Source: Eriocheir sinensis
Taxonomy: Eukaryota > Arthropoda > Malacostraca > Decapoda > Varunidae
DNA length: 64,000 nt
Assembly: GCF_024679095.1 (NCBI RefSeq)
Contig: NC_066518.1
Location: 2,120,178-2,184,177 of the forward strand
Direction: 5' to 3'
Shown here: positions 54,153 through 64,000 of the stretch, piece by piece
Position numbering within the stretch: the stretch's first letter is position 1
Layout of the letters: every line of letters starts with the position of its first letter
Program-made: the position numbers and the translations under genes
The notes under the pieces: generated by a model
The model's input: only the letters and a program-made list of their open reading frames with translations
What the model was told of the DNA's origin: nothing
Databases searched by the model: none

Positions 54153-55321
54153 CTGGGGAAAGGGGAGACGGACGGAGAGTGGGGAGAGGGAGGAGGGAAG
54201 ATAAGATTGAGGAAATGAGGCGCGGTGGAGCGGCTAGACTCCGGAAACACTCACGCACAGATAAATACATCACGCAGACGATAAATAATGGATCTGACGA
54301 GAACGTAAAAAAGAAGAAAAAACTGCCATCCCTGCTGGAAAATATAGCCGCGGGACTGACACAATAATGTAAGGGTGACTAATACATAACGAATGGGGGG
54401 ATAAAACCGACGATAAAAAACATACGGGTAATAAAAATCTTTTATGATGATTCTCTTTCAATTTGTTAGATGTGTTATTGCCGCCATAAAAAAACACGAA
54501 TTGATGAAGGAGGAGTGACTAGTGCCAGCAATACAAAGTTAACAGTACTATAAAAACCCTTGAAGAGTATTACACATTCATCCCCCACAACAGTTTGGCG
54601 TCACCCATCAAACGCAGCATTCATTACCAAGTGCCCTTCCATACACACTATAAAACATGTTAAAACCCGTTACTCAAAGTCCTGGTTGGCTTCTCATAAC
54701 ATAAACCATCACAAGAGATCGAATCCCATCAGGCTGATTTATTCATTCGGGAAGTACTATTGTGACTGCCTCGGCCATCCACCAAAGCTTCCTTTTCATA
54801 TATATTTTACTTCTCTTATTCGCTCTGCCGTAGAGTAACATTCGATGCTACTTTCTCTGCTCTTTCGCATCGGCCTCTTCCTCCTCCTCCCTTCCTCTCT
54901 GGCATGTTATTATCTGTAAGGTAGTATGTTGGTTATCCTTTGTCGGTTTCTTGTCTTACTGCTTTGCTTCTCTCTTCATACGTAGTTCCAAGATTGTCTT
55001 CCCAGGTTAATGATTTTAATTCCATAAAATTTGTTCTCCGACGGCGTTCAAGCTATCATATCAAATGTTGCTTATCTTTAACGGCCACAAGAGGCAAACC
55101 TGGAGCTTTAAAAAAAACTAGTCCTTGCTGCCGCTATAAAAAAATAACGATGCCGAGTAACTGTCCGATATATCTCCTTAGGCGTCTGAATTATACTTTA
55201 CTTTCCCGTCTGGGTGGGCTACATAAATTCAAAACGAAATACACCTCACGGCTTGCTTAGAAACCTCGCTGATGGCAAAGCAGAAAAAAAAACTGGCGAG
55301 ATGTAAGCCTAAACAAGTCGC

Positions 55322-55371
<50 letters not shown>

Positions 55372-56258
55372 GCGCGCTCATGTATTTCCCTCTCTTCCCT
55401 GAGGCGCCTCTTCTTCACCTCCTCGCGCTCTCCTGTTTCTTCTGTCCCCTAATGAGACACTCGAGGGCCTTCTTGTTAGTCTTAGGCCGCAACATGAGCA
55501 TCGTTAATCTATAGGATCGGCATAGAATGTAGGCGTGATTCTCCGCCTCAGGACTTTTGTGTATGTGCGTGTATTAGAACGGTTCAATATATTCAACCTT
55601 TATTTCCTCTCCTCTATTGCACCCTTTCATCAATTAATACCGTCAACGTGTGCGTTCTTTATCTCTGTATCTACTTTATTTCGTCTATAGTCTGTGCTAC
55701 TCACTTGTTTCGCCTCGTCGCTTTTTAATTGTCTTCGCGTTTCTAGTTCTCTTTCTATCTGTTCATCCATCTATCTATCTATCTTTATCTATTTTCTATA
55801 TGGGGATCATCCTACTCCGAGGTGGTGTGGGAGTGAGAAAAAGAAGATAATACAAGTGATTGAGAGGAAAGAATAGGTAAAGCAGGTGTCTCTGAAGGCT
55901 GTTCTGGAAATAGTGGAAGGAAATATAAGAGTGAAGGCAGGGAAGGACGAAGAGAAGCTAGGAAGAGTGAGGAACGACGCTTCAAGGTTGTTCTTTATGT
56001 ATTGGGAGAGTGGAGGGGGAGAAGAAAAGGGTTGGTAAAGAAAAGAAAGCAATAGAGAAGAACATGGAAGGAGGGAGACAATAATGGATGGAGGGAGGGG
56101 AGTTAGCGGCACAAGGGAGGAAGTTAGGGAGATAAAGACGAAAAGGGAAAGAGTGAAAGTTTGAGAGATACAAGGGCGGTAGAGGGACAATGACCGCTCG
56201 TTGAGTGGACTGGAAAATGTCAGGCATAATACGAAAGTTTTCTGAGTATTGATATGAA
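54153..56258. other. Non-coding, with (GT)n at 55323-55369
   Basis: No splice-bounded exon or known repeat identified. A short CTAT run lies at 55768-55790. From 55800 onward the plus strand is purine-rich. Confidence 0.55.
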
Positions 56259-56373
56259 GGGCGGGGAGAGTGTTGAGGTCAAGGACAGGGAGAGTATTGG
56301 GGTCAAGGGCAAAGAGTGTTGAGGTCACGGGCCGGGAGAGTGTTGGGTTCAAGGGCGGGGAAAGTGTTGGGTT
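56259..56373. repeat. 24-bp minisatellite, about 5 copies
   Basis: Units of the form GGGCGGGGAGAGTGTTGGGT with varying last bases. The third copy is two bases short. Confidence 0.85.
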
Positions 56374-57710
56374 AAGAGCGAGGAGAAGAATCAAGAGTGG
56401 GAGGGGAGGGGAAAGACACGCGGTCCTGTGCAATAAATTTCAACTTCTGAATGTTTTTATCTGAACATTCATGCAAACCAACAGTTACCACACACAGGAG
56501 GACATACAAAGGTGTAGAAAGAGAGGGAAAAGGAGGGGGCAGATGTCAACAAGGCCTATCGTAACTTTTCGCTCAGTAGATCTGCATATCATAACTCATT
56601 ATAAACCCACGACTCTTGGGTGGCGCGTGTTTTCACCGGATCAAATCAATGACTGAGAAAACTTACAGAATTATGTGTAATGACTAAGAGATCGACACCA
56701 CTAACGTTAACTCTCTAACTTTTTCAACTCTCGCTGAAGCAAATGTTACCATTCCATGCGAATAATTTCTTGACTGTTAGATTCATGACCAAAAATACCT
56801 AAACACAGAAATAATGTTCATAAAGACCATGGCCATTTCTGACTCATAAACTACGAAGCATTTGACAGTAAGTGAAAACCGGTGCGACACTTACAAAAAT
56901 CCACTCACATTCTTGTACGAACTTACTCTATAGACGCCAGTTATTACAAATCTGTGCACATACCACCACGCCAGACTGAGAAGCAGAGCAACGTGTGAAC
57001 ACGAATCTACATTTACAGTCATATTCGCAACTCTATAATTGCTTCTATAACTTCAACAACGAAACAAGAAAAGAACAACCATGCATGCAATATTGCAGTT
57101 ACTTGGCCCGTGAATTCCTACATATGCAGTGCCGTTATTGAGATGAATATGAGCTCCACACACAAACACACATGGGAGCCACTGAATATGTAACAGAGCA
57201 ACCGCCATGACTTCACAGCGTCTTTGAATTAATAGAATAATGTGTTCTATTACCCGTGAAAGTGCAAGGCCCGCCGACAAGACAGGAAGGGAAGAGGAAG
57301 GGAGAGTGAAAGATAAGATGAAACAGGGAGTACGTGAACAGGCAAAGGAGGGAGTGAACGCGTGGGTAAAGGAGGGGATGCGAGAGGGTGAGAAGATATT
57401 GATAACAGGGCGAAGGAGGGACTGAGTAGGGGGGAGGGAACGAAGTATAGAGCGGAGAGTGTGAAAGCGATGGGAAACAAAGGGCCACAAAAGAGGGCGT
57501 AGGAGGAAGCAAAAGGTAGAGTGAACAGGATTGTGGAGTTTAGGATGGGAGTAAGAAAGCGGACGTGAGAGGGAAGAAAGGAGGAAAGGTAAAAGCGACG
57601 AGGGGGAGGAAAGTGGAAGACTCGGATGGAGAGAGACAAAAGAGGGAAGGAGGTAACGAAGGAGAATGATTCGGAGGGAGGGAAGGAAGGAAAAATAGAA
57701 GAAAAAATGA

Positions 57711-57713
<3 letters not shown>
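56374..57713. other. Non-coding, purine-rich from 57270
   Basis: No supported gene. The long minus-strand frame at 57053-57949 is a Ser/Leu/Pro-rich translation of the purine tract and CT array. Confidence 0.6.

Positions 57714-57798
<85 letters not shown>
57714..57798. repeat. (GA)n microsatellite
   Basis: Perfect GA array of about 85 bp. Confidence 0.97.
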
Positions 57799-57801
<3 letters not shown>

Positions 57802-57999
57802 TAGTTACAGGTGAGTGGAATGGGAGATGGAGGAAGAAACGTACGTAGAAAGGAAAGGCGAAAGGAAGAGAGAGATCGCTTAATATCAACAAAGAGTAAC
57901 TGCGTGGTTTGTTCCTTACATGTGGGATATATATATTGCCTAAGGACAAAAATATATTTATCTTTCTCTTCTTTCATTAGCCATTCCATCTCCCATTCT

Positions 58000-58037
<38 letters not shown>

Positions 58038-58682
58038 TTTAATAATATCGTCTCACATTGACACAGAATTACGAAACATCAAAAAACAACCTTCCTGGTA
58101 ATGAAAAATGCAGGCGTGGAAGGGAAGAAAGAAATATATAACGATCACTGGAAAAAAGTACAAAATAATATATTCGCTGACACGGCACTAGGGCGGTAGA
58201 CATAAAAAAAGCAAGCTCGCCTTTCTTTTGTAGCTACACCAATTTTATGTTATTTGGAAAACTTACCGTTGGGCAAATATACACGGAAATACGCAATTCG
58301 TCTACCTGGTGCCAACCGAAATAAAATAAAATATGCCACGAAAAATAGCTCACAGCGGACAAATTTTTCACTCGTCCGCCCACAAAAAATAATCGTGAGA
58401 AAAATAGCTCCCGGAAATACTGCGAATAAAATCCCTTTGATCGTTTACCCATACTATTATCACGCTTGAGTTGAGGAAAACCACATTATCAACCCACGCC
58501 CTGCAGTAAACCAATAAAGCTTGTCATGCACTTCAATCTCCATAACTAACAAAGCTCTCTAAAGTATTTATTGAGTTAACTAAACGGTGATGAATTAAAA
58601 AAAAAGGTATGGCCTCTAAATGAATTGGCTGAATCGAGTTTGGAGGAGGAGGAAGAAAAGAAAGATGAAGTGGATGAGGAAA
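57799..58682. other. Non-coding, with a short (CT)n at 58003-58033
   Basis: No supported gene. Confidence 0.55.
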
Positions 58683-59035
58683 GAGGAGGAGGAGGAGGAA
58701 GAGGAGGAGGAGGAGGAGAAGGAGGAGGACGAGGAGGAGGAGGACAAAAAGATGAGTAGGAGACGAAAAGTTACACAAAGACAAAGAGAAATAAGCAATA
58801 CCACCACCACCACCACCATAATCACCACCATCACCACCACCACCACCGTAAGAACAACCCACAGTATCACCACCACCACCATCACCACCACCACCACTTA
58901 CAGCAACAACAAAAACACTTTCATCCCTCACAATAAAAAAAAAAACTAACTCTACAACTGCCACAAACACCACTAACGTACCCTCCACATCACCACCAAG
59001 TATATCACCACCACCACCACCACCACCACCGCCGC
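58683..59035. repeat. GAG-rich then CAC-rich trinucleotide tracts
   Basis: GAG/GGA triplets at 58683-58745, then CAC/ACC triplets at 58800-58900 and 58990-59035. Gly-, Val- and Glu-rich frames on both strands are artefacts. Confidence 0.9.
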
Positions 59036-59594
59036 CCAAGCCAGACCAGTTCCCTTCATCTCTCTGGCTTATTGGCGGCGCGTCAGAGTCAAATAGTTGA
59101 GTTTTATTGCCGTTATTACCTTTTCCGAGCAATCTTTTCGTCGTAATACCACGCAGAGAACAAAGCCGCGGCCTCCTCGAGCGTGGGAAGCGGGCTGACA
59201 GCAGGGAGGATGAGGAGCAGAGGAGGAGGAGGGAGAATAAAGAAGCGCAGGAAGATAACAAGAAATATGAGGGAGCTCCCGGTGACTATTGGACGTATCT
59301 TTAATAATACCCGGACAAGTAAGTGAGCAGCGGTGGTCGGGGAAAACATAAGGAAAAGGCGGAGGTGAAAGGAAAGGAGCACAAATATGAAGCACAGGAC
59401 CAGGTTAAAAAGAAATCTCGCTGGCTCATAGACATGCTACTTGATGAACTTGTCGGGCGAATTACATGTATTAGGATGTTTCAAAATACGGGTCGACCCT
59501 CACCAGGGGGCCGTGAATGACTGCTCACCGAGTCGCTACGTCTCTAACAGTAATTAAAACAAGCATTAGGCGGCACAATACTACTACTACTGCT
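59036..59594. other. Non-coding, nothing recognised
   Basis: Unique sequence with short unsupported frames. Confidence 0.5.
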
Positions 59595-59868
<274 letters not shown>

Positions 59869-60461
59869 TCAACATTGTTATTACCATTATTATTAAATAA
59901 ATACAAGCTGAAACATCGAGTCATTAGTGTTAGAAAAGTCATGAAACCCTTTATAAAACATCTAATTTTAATAGTAAAGAAAAATATATGAAGAAAAAAA
60001 TCAACTGTAACCACAAAATGTTAAATTAGAATAACAAATAATCAGAGAACGAAATAGAAAATGGTCAAGAAAAATAACTATATATAATTCCAGAAATTAA
60101 TCAGTTACGTAAAAATTGTCAGGGAAAATAGTTTTTGTGAATAAAAAAAAGCATTTAATAAATAACTGTCAAAAATGTACGCTAAAAATTATTACCTAAG
60201 CAAAATGAATAAATAAAAATAGGAGACGTCGAACCTACCTTTTTCAATTTCGCGTTTTGTTCGCTCGCAGTATTTTTTTATATCGTTACACTTTGGGCTT
60301 TTCGTTAGTCCTTTGTTTTCTCTCACACTAACAATGGCGGAAGCTGATTGTGCGTCCCCCCAGCCGGCCAATCGCTTTGTGGAGCTCGTTTAGCTATTTC
60401 TTGACTTACTTTCAATTTATATTCGGCACACGTTTTTGCCTCCTTTTCCTCCTCCTCCTCT

Positions 60462-60501
<40 letters not shown>

Positions 60502-60610
60502 GCTATTACTACTATTACTTCTCTTTCTCTTGCTCCTCCTTCTCTTCTTATTAATCCTCTGCGGTTTCTATTTCCATATTTTTTTTTTGCCTAAATAAAT
60601 ACTACATTAG
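59869..60610. other. AT-rich non-coding, with CTC/CTA repeat at 60445-60520
   Basis: No supported gene. The poly-Leu frame at 60350-60598 is a triplet-repeat artefact. Confidence 0.6.
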
Positions 60611-60880
60611 GGTAGGCGGTGGCTGAGTGGTTAGCGTGAGGGTCCCGCATTCACCGCGCCATGGATGACGTCGGTTCGAATCCGCCGCTACCACCTGGGA
60701 TTTTTCAGTCACCGCCGAGTGGCCTAAGACTACCCACATGCTGTCCAGAAGACCACCCATCACCCCGGACTCTAGAAGAAACCGTCCAAGTGAATCAAGA
60801 ATGAGTTCCGGGGGGCAGCATGAGCCAAGCATAAATGGCGCCACTATAAAAATTTCCTGTAAGACGTAAACAAACAAAAA
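60611..60880 (+). mobile_element. tRNA-derived SINE, near full length
   Basis: The head has an A box TGGCTGAGTGG at 60620-60630 and a B box GGTTCGAATCC at 60673-60683, within a tRNA-like frame closed by GGTAGG and GCTACC. A body follows that is shared with the minus-strand fragment at 16222-16400 (GAATGAGTTC, GGCAGCATGAGCCAAG, CACTATAAA). It ends in an A-rich tail near 60880. Confidence 0.8.
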
Positions 60881-61445
60881 TCTCCAAGAAAAAATCTTTG
60901 ATAAAACATATATTCAGGCAAAGTTATAACACTCCGCAGAATATTTCCTAGCGATTCTCAATTTTCTTCATTCCCCGTCTTCTTTCTCTTTTTCTTCGTA
61001 TTCTTCCTTTTCCATCTCACACATTAATACCACCCAGATACACGTGGAGAAGAAATTTCAAAACGTTATAATGAAAAGCAACTTACCTCCCTCCACCCAC
61101 TGCTTCTCAAATTTACCTAAGCTTCCAATCACGTCAGATCATTCCATCCCACACGTACCTCGCAGCTATACACACACAGCTCACTTTACTGGCATCAAAT
61201 ATTCCTTCATGACCGACAGATTGAGACTTATCGCTTCGTTTACCTTGGCTATTCCGGTACTGCTGTTATGTTCTCCATCCTCAGCCACTTATTCAGCCAA
61301 GTATCGTTCAACTTCTCTTTCTTAACGGCAATATAAATATAAAACATCCCCTTCTTATTCCTACTTCCTATCCATTCCTCTTATATACAATATCCTCAAA
61401 AACTTTTATTCATTCACTTAGGCCACAGAATCTCTCGGTTTTTTG
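60881..61445. other. Non-coding, nothing recognised
   Basis: Unique AT-rich sequence. The frame at 61044-61325 is not supported by splice sites or composition. Confidence 0.5.
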
Positions 61446-61525
61446 GGTACCTCTTTGGATAGAGTGACGAACCCGCGTCTTCTTGGTAACAGGTTCGATC
61501 CCCAGCGGTGGAGAATTTATACATC
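61446..61525 (+). mobile_element. tRNA-like SINE head
   Basis: TTGGATAGAGTG at about 61454 resembles an A box, and GGTTCGATCCC at 61492-61502 is a perfect B box. The stems do not form a complete tRNA. A T-rich stretch precedes it. Confidence 0.5.
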
Positions 61526-61650
61526 CCAACTAAATCAATTTATCATATATTTCGGAATGAGGTGAAACGTGCCTCAGACCAGTATGTGTGTAGTGTGCGT
61601 TCCGTGTAAACAGACCAGCCAGTAACAGAGATGTAGAATGTCTGTGTGTG

Positions 61651-61796
<146 letters not shown>

Positions 61797-61892
61797 GGCA
61801 GTATTTTTTCGGCGGCAAACACATCCGCACAAGCAAACACTGTCAACTAGTACAAACACTAGCCTGTAGTACTCAGACAAACACGCGTGACG

Positions 61893-61923
<31 letters not shown>

Positions 61924-61928
<5 letters not shown>

Positions 61929-62914
61929 TAGCACAGAAGCACAGCACTTCACATACTTACAAAAACAATGAATAAAACAAATAGCTCCCTTCCTCTGACT
62001 AACCTGCTCTCTGAAAATAAATAAAATAAATCCTCCTCCTCCTTGTTGCCTATCGACTAACATGACAACCCGAGAGCTTTTTTTCCTCCTCCCATCTAAC
62101 ATTGCTTTCCCTCTCCCCTTTAGCGGCCAACAAATTTTTCACGGCCCGACGCACAACTGCCGGCCCCAGCGTTGACCCTTCCCGCGATGTGTTCAGAGGG
62201 AAAAACACCGCCGGCCATATCCTCGCCCCGGTGACATCAGTTCCTATATTACTAAGGCTGAGTTTTGTCATGTGCGTGGGAGAGAATAACATTTGGCCAC
62301 GAGATTGAAGATACTGACCTCTCTTCTGGTCTCTCCCTCTGTTTGCTATTGCAGGAGAAGCGATTTGTGTGCTTTTTTTTTGTTTTTTCTCTGTTTATTG
62401 GCCTTCAGCAGTGTCCTTTACCGTAAACAAATGAGAGAGCAGTCTTAAATCAACCTACGCCAGCTTGTTATGCACGGAAAGTTAACGGCCAAGGGGACAG
62501 CCCCTCAGCGTCCCTCTCCGGCTCCGCGTCACCTCCGCCCGCCAAAGCAGGTCCAGAACGAGGAGCGTGGGTGATGTACACTCTGGGGACGCAATGTTTC
62601 TTTGTCGTAAATTATGTATACTACCTTGAAACACGAGCATAAAAGGTGACGACACGTATGACTAAACGTATCGGGCTGTTGTTACGACCGATTTTGAAGA
62701 CCACAGGGGGGACACGTCGGGTTGCAATGAGTGTTTTTTTCTCGTTCATGGCACAGAAGCCTTCCAAAACTAGCGCCAGGATCAAGAAACCACCCACGGA
62801 AACCTCAACACTTCTGCGAGAGCCTTTTCAGAAAGATGGATTAAGGTTTCGAAGAGTCTGATAATACGGGCCAAAGTTTCTTGCAGTACTAGAGCAAACA
62901 GCTGCTGTCCTTAC
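61924..62914. other. Non-coding, nothing firm
   Basis: GC-richer at 62110-62250 and 62490-62570. Frames of 68-71 codons lack convincing splice sites. Confidence 0.5.
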
Positions 62915-63048
62915 CTGAAGAAGGTGCGGTAGAGAGCGGTACAAGCGGAGGGTCACCCAGAAGCCGCCTCCAGCCATCTGTCCTCCGAGGTTGCTGAAGC
63001 TGTAAACCCTCAGGTGTAACTTCCCCGCCACTGCCGCCCCGCCGTCAG
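62915..63048 (-). CDS. Candidate coding exon, possibly Notch-ligand N-terminal (MNNL)-like
   Basis: On the minus strand an open stretch ends at CTTCAG|GTAAGG, a good donor at 62909-62914. The peptide contains GKLHLRVYSFSNLGG and then GGGFWVTLRLYRSL. The first part resembles the start of the MNNL domain of Delta/Jagged proteins (an ELRL-x-x-FSN-x-x-G pattern), and the second resembles the later FRVCL-x-x-Y part. The conserved Cys pair is absent. The 5' limit is uncertain. An AG at 63049 would keep frame with a possible first exon ending at 63923 (ATGATCCTTCAGCTAAAAC, then GTAAGT), but that acceptor lacks a pyrimidine tract. Alternatives are a different secreted-protein exon or chance. Confidence 0.3.
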
Positions 63049-64000
63049 CTGTCCCCGTCGCCGCTGCTACCTGCCCGGCACATCAGCACATAACCTGCAG
63101 GCCAAGATGAAAAGCCTTTATATAAAAAAGTAACGGACGCATGTGCTCCAGAATAGGGCATAAAAGGTTCTCACAGTCCAAGAATCATTACACGTTAGAT
63201 TAAATAAATATCATTCCTAAAAAATACGAATGTTCTCGGTAATGATTGGCTTTATTAACTAACTTGTTTTTACTCTAATACCACCAGAATATTCAGATTT
63301 CCTCTTTCTTTCAATAAAATACCGCTTAATATTCTTTTTATTCTTTTTACGTACACGCGGCGGAAACCATTTTTATTTTCATCACACCGAGGATCGTATT
63401 CGTATGACGCCTTTTTCACAGCTTACTTTGCGTTTCATTATATTTGGACCTGAATTCAGTAGTTTTGCAACGCCTCTTTAGTGCGTGTATCTTCATGGGT
63501 TCGTTCTGTATGAAAAGAATATGTGTCAGGGAACGTTAGCTTTGATGTGTCCTTTCGTCCGTTACACTTTTATCTTTGTGTTGTGGACAGGCCGCCATGA
63601 CTCGGCGTAATATACAGTTGTGTGGGGTTAGGGTTTTCAAAAGACCTTTTTCTTTTCTTTTCAAGTAGATAAAAAAAAAAGACAATGATGCGGCTCTAAA
63701 ATGAAAAATGAGCATATCACGGCTAACAGACAGACGGACAAAAAGGATCACAGTACAAAGAAACAGCTTAACCCTCTTTTAATTCTGCTGGGGAAGGTAA
63801 CCAGAATTTGAATGTAACAGCAACGCTCCACGGCATTCCCATTCCTTTCGACTCACACTTCCATTTCACCGACAAAGAAAATCTAACAAAAATAAATAAA
63901 TAAAATCAATTAGTACACTTACGTTTTAGCTGAAGGATCATCTCTGAAGCCAGCCAGGAATGCAAGGCAGTACCGAGAGGCCTTACTACATAATACACTC
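63049..64000. other. Mostly non-coding, possible first-exon donor at 63917-63922
   Basis: On the minus strand AAAAC|GTAAGTGTAC at 63923/63922 is a good splice donor. An ATG lies at 63941 in the same stretch, which runs to or past the window edge. The rest is AT-rich, with nothing recognised. Confidence 0.3.

Noticed and set aside
57053..57949. 298-codon minus-strand ORF
   Set aside because: Composition follows the purine tract and (GA)n array. No start context, domain or splice support.
60611..60692. Functional tRNA gene
   Set aside because: A and B boxes are present, but acceptor pairing is imperfect and a SINE body follows directly.
62102..62308. Coding exon after CCTTTAG near 62120
   Set aside because: No suitable donor and no protein-like pattern. 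Probably GC-rich unique sequence.

Overview
This is animal nuclear DNA, most likely from a decapod crustacean, possibly a crab. That is an inference from the extreme density of di- and trinucleotide microsatellites, several kinds of tRNA-derived SINE, small DNA transposons, a TTAGG-type motif and very sparse spliced coding sequence. There is no bacterial gene organisation, and I see no rRNA gene and no convincing functional tRNA gene.

The main content is a segmentally duplicated unit of about 6.5-7.2 kb. One complete copy lies inverted at about 6.16-13.09 kb. After 3.7 kb of unrelated sequence, a direct array runs from about 16.81 to 40.49 kb. Each unit carries one long intronless gene, giving five copies: A (minus strand, 8150-10813), B (17305-19518), C (24532-27195), D (31554-33749) and E (38042-40132). 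The protein starts with a textbook N-myristoylation signal (MGNSASRQ). A roughly 140-residue cysteine-rich domain that I do not recognise follows, then several hundred residues of very acidic Trp-containing 18-19-residue repeats, and finally a short hydrophobic C-terminus. A, B and E are open (887, 737 and 696 aa). C has a compensated pair of small deletions enclosing a stop. D has at least two frame breaks. Copies differ mainly in repeat number. I regard this family as the candidate undescribed system: its repeats carry DPW, WxxF and acidic WxxL motifs that resemble endocytic-adaptor or Atg8-type ligand motifs, on a protein that may be membrane-attached at both ends. Those functions are inference.

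The spacer between genes repeats the same order each time: a small 66-codon ORF, a TAG repeat, a CCA-rich tract, a (CT)n(CA)n block, a 168-codon ORF region, then (GT)n and (CT)n tracts. An 80-bp direct repeat flanks each gene. One unit has a 600-bp hAT-like insertion with a perfect 8-bp target duplication. The breakpoints of the inverted unit fall inside the (CT)n(CA)n microsatellite.

The flanks (1-6.16, 13.09-16.81 and 40.49-64 kb) are mostly non-coding: microsatellites, SINEs, a piggyBac-like MITE, a decayed RTE-type LINE fragment, minisatellites and long purine-rich tracts. One well-bounded coding exon lies on the minus strand at 42256-42445. A weaker minus-strand exon candidate lies near 62.9-63.05 kb. 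Neither can be assigned to a gene with confidence.
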